Positions 33,608 through 41,954 of a stretch of 46,445 bases of DNA are shown piece after piece; position 1 is the stretch's first letter, and every line of letters begins with the position of its first letter. Location of the stretch: contig CAZLDG010000008.1 in the NCBI GenBank assembly GCA_964558405.1, positions 1 to 46,445 on the forward strand, written 5' to 3'. The notes below the pieces were generated by a model that had not been told where the DNA came from, searched no databases, and saw only the letters and a program-made list of their open reading frames with translations. The stretch is from Thioglobus_B sp964558405. Lineage in GTDB: Bacteria > Pseudomonadota > Gammaproteobacteria > PS1 > Pseudothioglobaceae. The translations under genes and the position numbers were made by a program.

Positions 33608-35490
33608 TTAATTGGCTACTTTCACTATCAAGGGCTAAAAAGCAGCTGGTTATGTTGCTTGTTGATTCTGTATTATTAATATCGATATTACTAGCCTCAT
33701 TCTCAATTCGGCTAGGATACTGGCACTTTCCAGGCAGTGATTTGATTTGGGTGATATTTGGCGCCCCGATTATTGCTGTTCCAATTTTTGTACGCTTTGG
33801 TCTCTACCGTGCAATCATTCGCTATATTGGCTTTAAGGCATTGTGGACGGTTGTGCAGGCGGTGTCTCTGTACGCACTGATATGGGGTATTGTTGGCTTT
33901 ATGTCGGCAGTTGAGGGTATTCCGCGCTCAGTTATTCTGATCAATTGGGTGTTATCATTGCTGGCAATTGGTGGATTACGTATTGGGGCTAGATGGTTGT
34001 TGACTGGCATGACGGGTGTAGGTGTTGATAACAATTCTAAAAAGATTCTAATATATGGCGCTGGTGATGCGGGTATTCAATTGATATCAGCCTTAGAGCA
34101 TTCAAAAGAATACTCGCCTCTGGGTTTGGTTGATGATTCTAAAGCACTGCATGGTAGCCATATTAGAGGCTTGAATGTTTACGCGGCCAATGATATTGAG
34201 AGTGTAATCAATAAGCTGAAAATCGATGAGGTATTAATTGCCATGCCCTCGGCTTCCCGTACTAGAAAGCTCGCCATTATTGACGCATTAGAGCCTTATC
34301 CGGTGCTAGTACGTATGCTGCCTGGTGTCGCTGAGTTGGCCGAAGGCAAAGTGAGTATTGGTGATTTGCGTGAAGTTAGTATTGCAGATCTACTGGGTCG
34401 TGACGCAGTTGAGCCTAATAGAGCGTTATTGGGTAAAAATATCACCGATAAGGTTGTCATGGTAACGGGTGCTGGCGGCTCGATCGGCTCAGAGCTTTGT
34501 CGACAAATTGTCTCGTTAAAACCTAAGGCGCTTGTTTTATGCGAGCTAAGTGAGTTGGCGCTGTACACCATTGAAAAAGAGCTGACCAGTATTGCCGCGA
34601 ACCCAGTTGATATCTATCCAGTATTGGGCAATGTTAACAACAAGGAAAGACTTGTACACGTGTTTGAACATTTTAATGTTAATACCATTTATCACGCCGC
34701 AGCTTATAAGCACGTGCCGATGGTTGAGTTTAACAATACCGAGGGTGTGAGTAATAATGTGTTTGGCACTTTGAATTGTGCGCAGGCCGCTATTGAAGCA
34801 AAAGTGAAGACATTTGTGTTGATTTCCACTGATAAGGCAGTGCGCCCAACCAATACCATGGGTGCTACTAAACGCGTGGCTGAAATGGTATTGCAAGCAC
34901 TAGCAGAGCATCAAAAGCAGACCAACTTTACCATGGTGCGTTTTGGCAATGTATTGGGGTCTAGTGGTTCGGTGATTCCGCTATTTAGACAACAGATTAA
35001 AGAGGGTGGTCCGGTAACGGTTACCGATGTGGATATTGTTCGTTATTTTATGACCATCCCTGAAGCCGTGGAGTTGGTAATCCAGGCGGGTGCTATGGGT
35101 CAAGGCGGCGATGTGTTTGTCTTGGATATGGGTAAGCCCGTGCGTATTGATGATCTAGCCAGAAAGATGATTCGACTCAGTGGCCTAGAAGTTAAAGATA
35201 CGCAGCATCCTGAAGGTGATATTGAGATTCACTACACAGGCTTAAGGCCGGGTGAAAAACTCTATGAGGAGCTGCTGATCGGTGATAATGTTAGTGAGAC
35301 AGATAATACTTTGATTATGCGTGCCCAAGAAGATAGTCTGCCGTGGAGTGAATTAGAACCAGTTTTGGGTGCATTGAAAACAACAATCAAGGATTGTAAT
35401 CAAGTCAAACTTCGACAATTACTGATTGAAATTGTGCCTGGGTTTAAACCGCAAAGCAAGATTGTAGATATCCTGCACAAGAAAGATTAG
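33604..35490 (+). CDS. wbpM: Membrane-bound UDP-GlcNAc 4,6-dehydratase, WbpM/CapD type
   Basis: A 628-residue protein starting at TTG overlapping the previous stop. Residues 1-130 contain four hydrophobic helices, 145-240 a first Rossmann-like domain (YGAGDAGIQL), and 280-600 the dehydratase domain with TGAGGSIGSE (288-297). The active site has methionine where SDRs usually have tyrosine: NTMGATKR, Met419 and Lys423, preceded by STDKAVRPT. This S-M-K triad defines the WbpM group. It would make UDP-4-keto-6-deoxy-GlcNAc for the WbpV-like reductase. It ends 1 base short of the convergent glmS stop. Confidence 0.92.
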   Translation: MINWLLSLSRAKKQLVMLLVDSVLLISILLASFSIRLGYWHFPGSDLIWVIFGAPIIAVPIFVRFGLYRAIIRYIGFKALWTVVQAVSLYALIWGIVGFMSAVEGIPRSVILINWVLSLLAIGGLRIGARWLLTGMTGVGVDNNSKKILIYGAGDAGIQLISALEHSKEYSPLGLVDDSKALHGSHIRGLNVYAANDIESVINKLKIDEVLIAMPSASRTRKLAIIDALEPYPVLVRMLPGVAELAEGKVSIGDLREVSIADLLGRDAVEPNRALLGKNITDKVVMVTGAGGSIGSELCRQIVSLKPKALVLCELSELALYTIEKELTSIAANPVDIYPVLGNVNNKERLVHVFEHFNVNTIYHAAAYKHVPMVEFNNTEGVSNNVFGTLNCAQAAIEAKVKTFVLISTDKAVRPTNTMGATKRVAEMVLQALAEHQKQTNFTMVRFGNVLGSSGSVIPLFRQQIKEGGPVTVTDVDIVRYFMTIPEAVELVIQAGAMGQGGDVFVLDMGKPVRIDDLARKMIRLSGLEVKDTQHPEGDIEIHYTGLRPGEKLYEELLIGDNVSETDNTLIMRAQEDSLPWSELEPVLGALKTTIKDCNQVKLRQLLIEIVPGFKPQSKIVDILHKKD

Positions 35491-35491
35491 T

Positions 35492-37339
35492 TTATTCTAC
35501 GGTAACTGATTTGGCCAGATTGCGCGGCTGATCTACGTCCGTGCCTTTGATGAGTGCCACATGATAGCTAAGCAGTTGCAAAGGAATGGTAAAAATAATT
35601 GGCGCGGTAATCCGACCTAAATCAGTGGTGGTCGGCACCACCGTCATGCCAGGCATGGGTGTCACTTGTGCCGCTTCATCTTCAAATACAATCATCTCTG
35701 AGCCACGAGATTTCACTTCTTGTAGATTGGATTTGAGCTTGTCTAGCAATTCGTCATTGGGTGCTACCGCAATCACCGGTGTGTCTTTATCAACCAAGGC
35801 AATTGGCCCATGTTTAAGTTCGCCTGCCGGATAGGCTTCAGCGTGGATATAGCTAATCTCTTTAAGCTTGAGTGCGCCCTCCATAGCAATGGCGCGCATG
35901 GTGCCACGGCCTAAAAATAGTGCGTTAAATTTGTTTTTAAAGCCTTTAGCCAGATCTTTGATTTGAGCTTCTTGTTTTAGAGTTTTGGTAATTAGCCCGG
36001 GCAGACGACTAAGGCCATTGACAATAGCGGCTTCTTGTTGCTTGTCTACCTGTTGGTGACAACGTCCTATGGCCACGGTCAGTAGTGCTAGTGAAACGAG
36101 TTGCGTGGTAAAAGCCTTGGTTGAAGCCACACCAATTTCTGGTCCTGCGTGGGTTAGAAAGGTTAGTTCAGACTCTCGAGTAAGGGAGGATTCAGCCGAG
36201 TTACAAATGGTGAGTGTATGAATATTGGCATTGCGTTTTTTAACCGTTCTCAGCGCTTCCAAGGTGTCGGCAGTTTCACCACTCTGAGAGATGGTTACAA
36301 ATAAAGTGTTGTCCAGTACAATCGGCTTGCGATAGCGATATTCACTGGCTACCTCGATGTGAGTAGGAATCTTAGCAATATCCTCTAGCCAATACTTGGC
36401 TACTAGGCCAGCGTTATAACTGGTGCCACAAGCGATAATCTGTATTTGCCTGGCGCTTAAAAATATCTCTTTGGCGTTGTGACCAAAGGCTGATGGTAGT
36501 ACATGATCCTTGGTAACGCGTGATTCTAGAGTGTCGCGAATGGCTTGTGGTTGCTCGAAGATTTCTTTGAGCATATAGTGGGTATAATCTCCTTTAGAAA
36601 CCTGACCGTTTTCAAGTTTTGAGGTTTTGATTTCGCGCTCTACTGATTGCCCATCTTTATTGTAAATATTGATGTTATCCAGAGTGATATCAGCAATATC
36701 CCCTTCTTCTAAAAAGATAAATTGCTTGGTAATATCCAGTAGTGCCATCTGATCTGAAGCAATAAAATTGCCTTGGTTGCTAATACCAATCACCAGTGGT
36801 GAGCCACTGCGCGCAGTGATGACATGACCAGGATAATCAGGTGATATTACACCAATGCCATACGCGCCTTCAAAAGTTTGCACCGCGTTTTGCACGGCCT
36901 CTAGTAGTGTATCAGTATGTTTTAACTGTTGATGAATAGCATGGGCAATCACCTCGGTATCGGTATCGGAGGTAAATTGATAACCTTGAGTCTCTTGTTC
37001 GGCTTTAAGCTCTAAAAAGTTCTCGATAATGCCGTTATGTACTACGCTAATAGAGTGATTGCAGATATGCGGATGGGCATTTTGCGCTGAGGGCTCGCCA
37101 TGGGTAGCCCAACGTGTATGAGCAATGCCAATATGCCCTTCTAGCAGTGTATCGCGATTTTGAATCTCTTTCTCAAGATTGGCAACTTTGCCCACAGCGC
37201 GTGAGCGAGCTAATTGTTGCTTGTCGTCTAAAACCACCACACCGGCAGAGTCGTAGCCGCGATACTCTAAGCGTTTTAGGCCATTGAGTAAGATGGGAGT
37301 AATGTTCTGTTTACCAATGCCGCCAACAATGCCACACAT
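35492..37339 (-). CDS. glmS: Glutamine-fructose-6-phosphate aminotransferase (isomerising)
   Basis: A 615-residue enzyme that makes glucosamine 6-phosphate, the entry to UDP-GlcNAc, cell wall and LPS. The N-terminal glutaminase domain begins MCGIVGGIGK with the nucleophile Cys after Met1 removal, and HTRWATHGEPS is intact. Two SIS domains follow (ACGTSYNAG, TISQSGETADTL, GVASTKAFTTQL, GRGTMRAIAMEGALKLKEISY), ending in KSVTVE. It is convergent with wbpM. Its product supplies the GlcNAc used by WbpM. No ribozyme-like leader is visible in the 68-base upstream gap. Confidence 0.97.
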   Translation of the reverse strand: MCGIVGGIGKQNITPILLNGLKRLEYRGYDSAGVVVLDDKQQLARSRAVGKVANLEKEIQNRDTLLEGHIGIAHTRWATHGEPSAQNAHPHICNHSISVVHNGIIENFLELKAEQETQGYQFTSDTDTEVIAHAIHQQLKHTDTLLEAVQNAVQTFEGAYGIGVISPDYPGHVITARSGSPLVIGISNQGNFIASDQMALLDITKQFIFLEEGDIADITLDNINIYNKDGQSVEREIKTSKLENGQVSKGDYTHYMLKEIFEQPQAIRDTLESRVTKDHVLPSAFGHNAKEIFLSARQIQIIACGTSYNAGLVAKYWLEDIAKIPTHIEVASEYRYRKPIVLDNTLFVTISQSGETADTLEALRTVKKRNANIHTLTICNSAESSLTRESELTFLTHAGPEIGVASTKAFTTQLVSLALLTVAIGRCHQQVDKQQEAAIVNGLSRLPGLITKTLKQEAQIKDLAKGFKNKFNALFLGRGTMRAIAMEGALKLKEISYIHAEAYPAGELKHGPIALVDKDTPVIAVAPNDELLDKLKSNLQEVKSRGSEMIVFEDEAAQVTPMPGMTVVPTTTDLGRITAPIIFTIPLQLLSYHVALIKGTDVDQPRNLAKSVTVE

Positions 37340-37369
37340 AAGCTGTGATGTTAAATAATGATGTTAGGA

Positions 37370-37375
37370 ATTATA
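37370..37375 (-). promoter_or_regulatory. possible -10 box of glmS
   Basis: On the reverse strand TATAAT lies 30 bases before the glmS ATG, a suitable distance for a short leader. No convincing -35 hexamer is seen; the candidate at 17 bases is TCTATT. Assignment by consensus only. Confidence 0.4.
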
Positions 37376-37403
37376 GCCAATAAAGCCGAGTAAATAGATA
37401 GAT

Positions 37404-37409
37404 TATAAT
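37404..37409 (+). promoter_or_regulatory. possible -10 box at the start of rnm
   Basis: TATAAT overlaps the first ATG (37408) of the PHP gene. If it is a real -10, transcription would start at about 37416, so translation would begin at the second in-frame ATG (37417) on an essentially leaderless message. The prmA start has a similar arrangement. Confidence 0.3.
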
Positions 37410-38241
37410 GAGCACCATGACCGTTGATTTGCACAATCACTCCTATTATTCTGATGGCGTTCTCTCGCCAGAGGCTGTTATCGATTTGGCCAAGGACAGG
37501 GGTTGTGATGTATTTGCACTCACTGATCATGACACCACAGCAGGCTTGGTTGAAGCACAGGAGCGCGCCCAGCAAATTAACTTAGATCTTGTCCCCGGCG
37601 TGGAGATCTCAGCGATATGGAGCAATATGACTGTGCATATTGTTGGACTGGGTATCGATGCGAACAATACACAATTACAGACTGGACTCAAACAACATCA
37701 AGACTTTCGCTTGGAACGTGCAAAAAAAATGGCCAGAGGTTTATCAGCCGCTGGAATTTTGCATGCGATGGAAAAAACCCAAGCCTTAGTAGCAAAAGAC
37801 ATGATTACGCGTACGCACTTTGCGCAGATGTTGATTAAAGAAGGTGTGTGTAAGGACATGAGCTCGGTATTTAAACGCTATCTCACTGGCAAAAAACCCG
37901 GTGGCGTCAAAGGTCACTGGGCAGATTATGACCAAGTGATTGATTGGATTCACGCCGCTGGTGGCAAAGCAATTCTGGCGCACCCGTTTCGCTATCGTAT
38001 GACGCAAACCAAAATCAAACGCATGCTTGCGCACTTGGCTGAAGCGGGATTGGATGCGGTAGAGTTGGTAACTTATCACAGCACGGATGAGGAGATTGCA
38101 TTGATGTCAAGCTGGGCAAATGATTATAATCTATTGCACTCCTGTGGCTCTGATTATCACGGCTGGCCTAATCAGCGCGTGCAGATTGGGCAATTAAAAC
38201 CGATGGTTGATAGCGATAAACATATTTGGAATTACCTATAG
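37408..38241 (+). CDS. rnm: PHP-domain phosphoesterase, RNase AM / 3',5'-nucleoside bisphosphate phosphatase
   Basis: A 277-residue PHP-family enzyme (E. coli YciV/RnaAM), which hydrolyses 3',5'-nucleoside bisphosphates and trims 5' ends of RNA. The metal-binding motifs are DLHNHSYYSDG near the N-terminus, ALTDHDTTAG, then VPGVEIS, LAHPFRY and CGSDYHGW at the end. Start may be 37408 or the ATG three codons later (37417). It abuts yciO with no gap, the same pairing as in E. coli. Divergent from glmS. Confidence 0.88.
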   Translation: MSTMTVDLHNHSYYSDGVLSPEAVIDLAKDRGCDVFALTDHDTTAGLVEAQERAQQINLDLVPGVEISAIWSNMTVHIVGLGIDANNTQLQTGLKQHQDFRLERAKKMARGLSAAGILHAMEKTQALVAKDMITRTHFAQMLIKEGVCKDMSSVFKRYLTGKKPGGVKGHWADYDQVIDWIHAAGGKAILAHPFRYRMTQTKIKRMLAHLAEAGLDAVELVTYHSTDEEIALMSSWANDYNLLHSCGSDYHGWPNQRVQIGQLKPMVDSDKHIWNYL

Positions 38242-38856
38242 ATGGCGACTTTATTTGAGATTCATCCGCAAAATCCGCAACAACGCTTGGTAAAAAAAGT
38301 GGTGGATGAGTTGCAATCTGGTGCGGTGATTGCCTATCCAACTGACTCAGGCTACGCCCTGGGTACCACCCTGGGCAATAAGAGTGGCCTGGAGCGTATT
38401 CGTCGTATTCGCAACCTATCTAAGCGCCATGATTTCACTCTGATGATGCGCGATTTGGCGCACATTGGTGAATATGCCAAACTCAATAACAACGCTTTTC
38501 GTTTGCTGAAAAAAATCCTACCCGGCCCTTATACGTTAATCCTAGAAGGTACGCGTGATGTGCCTAATCGTTTGCTGCATCCTAAGAAAAAAACCATTGG
38601 CTTGAGAATCTCCACCCATGGTGTGGTACAAGCGCTATTGGAGGAATTGGACGAGCCAATGATGAGTGTTTCACTGATTCTACCTGAGCATGAATTCTAC
38701 GACATTGACGATGTGCGCATGGCGGTAGAAAAACAAGTAGACGTGATTATTGATGATGGTTATTGTCCGCCAGAGCCAACCACGGTGATTGATCTATCTA
38801 AAGACAGCATTGAGATTATTCGCCAAGGTGCAGGCGACACTTCATTGTTAGCCTAG
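38242..38856 (+). CDS. yciO: YciO/Sua5/YrdC-family protein
   Basis: A 204-residue protein of the threonylcarbamoyl-AMP synthase superfamily. YPTDSGYALG, then the region IRRIRNLSKRHDFTLMM and PGPYTLILEGTRDVP form the nucleotide-binding cleft. STHGVVQALLEELDEPMMSVS and EPTTVIDLS complete the fold. These features and its position immediately after the rnm gene indicate YciO rather than TsaC; YciO proteins have weak or uncertain threonylcarbamoyl-AMP synthase activity. Its biological role is not firmly established. It ends 45 bases before alaS, and the alaS promoter lies partly in its 3' end. Confidence 0.85.
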   Translation: MATLFEIHPQNPQQRLVKKVVDELQSGAVIAYPTDSGYALGTTLGNKSGLERIRRIRNLSKRHDFTLMMRDLAHIGEYAKLNNNAFRLLKKILPGPYTLILEGTRDVPNRLLHPKKKTIGLRISTHGVVQALLEELDEPMMSVSLILPEHEFYDIDDVRMAVEKQVDVIIDDGYCPPEPTTVIDLSKDSIEIIRQGAGDTSLLA

Positions 38857-38873
38857 TGTGAATCTTATATAAT
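38845..38873 (+). promoter_or_regulatory. sigma70-type promoter of alaS
   Basis: TTGTTA (38845-38850) and TATAAT (38868-38873) are separated by exactly 17 bases. The predicted transcription start near 38880 leaves a leader of about 22 bases before the alaS ATG. The -35 lies within the end of yciO. Confidence 0.65.
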
Positions 38874-38901
38874 GAGGCCTTTTTACCCAGGTTAACACGC
38901 G

Positions 38902-41499
38902 ATGAAAACTGCCGAGATTCGCCAAAAATTCTTAGATTATTTTGCAAAACAAGGCCATATTGTGGAGCAAAGCGCTTCATTGGTGCCACATAATGACAAA
39001 ACCTTGTTGTTCACCAACGCTGGCATGGTGCCATTTAAGGATGTGTTTAGCGGCGTGGAGAAGCGTCCTTATACTCGCGCTGTTTCTTGTCAACGCTGTG
39101 TACGCGCTGGTGGTAAACATAATGACTTGGAAAACGTGGGTTATACCGCGCGACACCACACCTTTTTTGAGATGCTTGGCAATTTCTCCTTTGGCGATTA
39201 TTTCAAGCATGAGGCTATTCGCTTTGCCTGGGAGTTTTTAACCGAAGAGCTTAAACTACCTAAAGAAAAACTTTGGGTTAGTGTGTTCGAGGAAGATGAT
39301 GAGGCGGAAGCCATTTGGATTAATGAGATTGGTTTTCCAAAAAATCGCATCTCGCGTTGTGGTGCCAAAGACAACTTCTGGCAGATGGGTGACACGGGGC
39401 CTTGTGGTCCTTGTACTGAAATCTTTTATGATCATGGTGAAGAAATTGCCGGCGGTCCTCCGGGTCATGCCGATGAAGATGGTGATCGTTATATTGAGAT
39501 TTGGAACCTGGTATTCACCCAATTTGATCGCCAAGAGGATGGCTATCTAAAGCCGCTTGACGCCCCTTGTGTGGATACAGGCATGGGCTTGGAGCGTTTA
39601 GCCGCAGTCATGCAACACGTGAACAATAATTATGATACCGATGGCTTTAAAGAACTGACAAAAGCCATTGTGGATTTAACCCCGAAAGCCAACAATATCA
39701 AGCCAGACCATGCCTCTGTGCGCGTGATTGCCGATCATATTCGCTCTACCGCCTTTATGGTGACCGATGGAGTGATTCCATCGAATGAGGGTCGTGGCTA
39801 TGTGCTGCGTCGTATTATTCGTCGCGCCATTCGTCATGGTCACAAGCTGGGTATTGATAAATTATTTTTCTATCGTTTGGCGCCGGTACTGGCCTTACAG
39901 ACTAAAGATGTCTACCCAGAGCTAAAGCAGAATCTGGCCCAGGTGGAGAAAGTGCTTAAGCGCGAAGAAGAACGTTTTGCACAGACGCTAGATCAAGGCA
40001 TGGGCATTCTAGAAGAGGCCATTGCCAAGTTAGAGGGTACGCAAATTGATGGCAAAACCGTTTTCAAACTTTATGACACCTATGGCTTCCCAGTAGATCT
40101 AACCGCTGATGTGGCACGCGAGCGTGATTTGAGTGTGGATATGGAAGGCTTTGAAGCCGAGATGAACAAACAAAAAGAACGCGCGCGTCAGGCCGGTGAT
40201 TTTGCTGCCAGCCAAAAAGGCGTAGCCATTGATGCTGTTAGTGAATTCTTGGGTTATGTACAGCTAGAAAATACTTCTGAGGTGGTTGCACTGATTAAAG
40301 AAGGCGAGCTGGTTGAGCGTATTGAAGCTGGTGATGATGCCATTGTGGTACTGAGTGAGACCAGTTTTTACGCAGAATCGGGCGGCCAGGTGGGCGATAC
40401 AGGTAGTTTGGAGGCAAGCGCTGTGGAGTTTGTGGTTAGTAATACGCAAAAACAAGTCTCAGAGGCTTTTGAGCATCATGGTCATCTCAATAGCGGGGTG
40501 GTTAAAGTGGGTGACAGCTTAACCGCTAATGTAGATAAAACTCGTCGTAAGCGTATTGCACGCAACCACTCGGCTACGCATCTACTACACGCTGCACTAC
40601 GTAAAGTACTGGGCGAGACAGTAACGCAAAAAGGCTCATTAGTTGATGGCGACAAGCTGCGTTTTGACTTCTCTCACGACGAGGTGATTGCTAAAGCTGA
40701 TCTAGACAAGGTTGAGTCTATGGTCAATCGCAAGATTTTGGGCAATACCGAAGTGCATACCGATGTCACTGACATTGAAAGTGCGAAGAAAAAAGGCGCG
40801 ATGGCGCTATTTGGCGAAAAATATAGCGATACCGTGCGCGTACTCACTATGGGTAAGGATGATTTCTCAGTGGAGCTCTGTGGCGGTACTCACGTACAGC
40901 GTTTGGGCGATATTGGTCTATTTAGAATCACTTCAGAAGGCGGTGTAGCTGCCGGTGTACGTCGTATTGAGGCGGTCAGTGGTTATCAGGCTTATCAATT
41001 TGATAAAGCCACAGAAGACAGTCTAAATCAAATTGCACAAATGACCAAATCTAGTAGTGCGCAGGTGGCCGATAAAGTAGCCCAACTGCTCAAAACACAA
41101 AAAGAGTTAGAAAAACAAATTGCCTCGATGCAAAAACAACTGGCGAGCAATCAAGGTGATGATTTGTCTAGCAGTGCGCAAGAGGTGAATGGTATTAAGG
41201 TGTTGGCGACTAAGGTTGAAGGCGTGGGTGCTAAAGACTTGCGTGATTTAGCCGACAAACTCAAAGACAAACTCGGCTCAGCCGTGGTGGTATTGGCGGT
41301 GGTCAGTGGCGATAAAGTTGCCTTGGTTGCGGGTGTGACTAAAGATCTTACCGATCAGTATCAGGCTGGCAAGATTCTCAATCACGTCGCTACGCAGATT
41401 GGTGGCAAGGGTGGCGGTCGTCCAGATATGGCTCAAGGCGGTGGTACACAGCCTGAGCATCTAGATGCGGCGCTAGCCTCAGTTAAGGATTTAATCTAG
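38902..41499 (+). CDS. alaS: Alanyl-tRNA synthetase
   Basis: An 865-residue class II synthetase that charges tRNA-Ala and edits mischarged serine or glycine. The catalytic domain occupies residues 1-430 (FTNAGMVPFKDVF, GNFSFGDYFK, GDTGPCGPCTEI, DTGMGLERLAAVMQ, RRIIRRAIRHG). The editing domain has HSATHLLHAALR and CGGTHV, with the His and Cys zinc ligands. A coiled-coil linker around residues 710-755 leads to the C-Ala domain ending with GGKGGGRPDMAQGGG. Arginine codons are mostly CGT/CGC, in contrast to the AT-rich cassette. A clear terminator follows. Confidence 0.98.
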   Translation: MKTAEIRQKFLDYFAKQGHIVEQSASLVPHNDKTLLFTNAGMVPFKDVFSGVEKRPYTRAVSCQRCVRAGGKHNDLENVGYTARHHTFFEMLGNFSFGDYFKHEAIRFAWEFLTEELKLPKEKLWVSVFEEDDEAEAIWINEIGFPKNRISRCGAKDNFWQMGDTGPCGPCTEIFYDHGEEIAGGPPGHADEDGDRYIEIWNLVFTQFDRQEDGYLKPLDAPCVDTGMGLERLAAVMQHVNNNYDTDGFKELTKAIVDLTPKANNIKPDHASVRVIADHIRSTAFMVTDGVIPSNEGRGYVLRRIIRRAIRHGHKLGIDKLFFYRLAPVLALQTKDVYPELKQNLAQVEKVLKREEERFAQTLDQGMGILEEAIAKLEGTQIDGKTVFKLYDTYGFPVDLTADVARERDLSVDMEGFEAEMNKQKERARQAGDFAASQKGVAIDAVSEFLGYVQLENTSEVVALIKEGELVERIEAGDDAIVVLSETSFYAESGGQVGDTGSLEASAVEFVVSNTQKQVSEAFEHHGHLNSGVVKVGDSLTANVDKTRRKRIARNHSATHLLHAALRKVLGETVTQKGSLVDGDKLRFDFSHDEVIAKADLDKVESMVNRKILGNTEVHTDVTDIESAKKKGAMALFGEKYSDTVRVLTMGKDDFSVELCGGTHVQRLGDIGLFRITSEGGVAAGVRRIEAVSGYQAYQFDKATEDSLNQIAQMTKSSSAQVADKVAQLLKTQKELEKQIASMQKQLASNQGDDLSSSAQEVNGIKVLATKVEGVGAKDLRDLADKLKDKLGSAVVVLAVVSGDKVALVAGVTKDLTDQYQAGKILNHVATQIGGKGGGRPDMAQGGGTQPEHLDAALASVKDLI

Positions 41500-41505
41500 A
41501 TAATA

Positions 41506-41531
41506 AAAAAGCCCTCGAAAGAGGGCTTTTT
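41506..41531. terminator. bidirectional intrinsic terminator between alaS and the TusE-like gene
   Basis: GCCCTC (41511-41516), a GAAA tetraloop and GAGGGC (41521-41526) form a perfect stem, extended by five A-T pairs so that U-runs exist on either strand. It lies 6 bases after the alaS stop and 18 bases beyond the stop of the convergent TusE-like gene, so it can serve both. Confidence 0.9.
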
Positions 41532-41549
41532 GATGTGTCTTTTAAAGAC

Positions 41550-41840
41550 TTATACACAACCGGTCGGTTGCGGCATGCCACCATATTTAGTGATTGGCTT
41601 CATTGGACCTGTTAGCCATTCTTTAAATAGTACTTTTTTATCAATACCCACTACCTTGGCAAAGGTTCTAATTGGTGGTACCGATGAATTCTCAGCATAG
41701 TATTCGCGTGCTGCCATAATTTGACTCACCATAGAATCAGTTAGCTCCATATCGTCTTCTTTAGCCATCTCAAACATAATTTCTTCTGACCAAATACTTG
41801 GATCAACCAAATAACCGTTACCTGTTCTCTCTAATGCCAT
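41550..41840 (-). CDS. DsrC/TusE-family sulfur-carrier protein with a single C-terminal cysteine
   Basis: A 96-residue member of the DsrC family. The start chosen is the ATG at 41840 (MALERTGNGYLVD), because AGGGAGAG lies 5 bases upstream; an ATG six codons earlier would include that ribosome site. The C-terminus GGMPQPTGCV keeps the penultimate reactive cysteine (CysA), but the position of the second cysteine (CysB, 11 residues earlier) is threonine, as in TusE. It is also shorter than DsrC and TusE in the loop before the C-terminal arm (FAKVVGIDKKVLFKEWL). It is thus a carrier or relay protein, not the trisulfide-forming DsrC of dissimilatory sulfur metabolism. Confidence 0.82.
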   Translation of the reverse strand: MALERTGNGYLVDPSIWSEEIMFEMAKEDDMELTDSMVSQIMAAREYYAENSSVPPIRTFAKVVGIDKKVLFKEWLTGPMKPITKYGGMPQPTGCV

Positions 41841-41871
41841 TGTTTCTCTCCCTGACATGTTAAAAATTATT

Positions 41872-41877
41872 ATTATA
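41872..41877 (-). promoter_or_regulatory. possible -10 box of the TusE-like gene
   Basis: On the reverse strand TATAAT lies 31 bases before the chosen ATG. The surrounding sequence is A/T only, and no -35 hexamer is convincing. Consensus match only. Confidence 0.35.
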
Positions 41878-41935
41878 ACCTATTACCTTAATAATTTACT
41901 TGGTTTTTATAAGGGAATTCTTGACTACCCAACAT

Positions 41936-41944
41936 TGGTATAAT
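41936..41944 (+). promoter_or_regulatory. extended -10 promoter of prmA
   Basis: TGGTATAAT is a perfect extended -10 element (TGnTATAAT). TTGACT at 41921-41926 is only 12 bases before the -10 and is not a properly spaced -35. The expected start site near 41951 would leave only about 4 bases before the prmA ATG at 41955. Confidence 0.5.
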
Positions 41945-41954
41945 AGCGCGCACC

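Noticed and set aside
37340..37407. glmS ribozyme/riboswitch upstream of glmS
   Set aside because: The divergent gap is only 68 bases, too short for the glmS ribozyme, which is in any case typical of Firmicutes.
41550..41840. Canonical DsrC of dissimilatory sulfur oxidation
   Set aside because: The second conserved cysteine is absent and no dsrAB or other dsr genes are nearby.
41921..41944. TTGACT as the -35 of the prmA promoter
   Set aside because: Only 12 bases separate it from the -10; the extended -10 element alone explains the site better.
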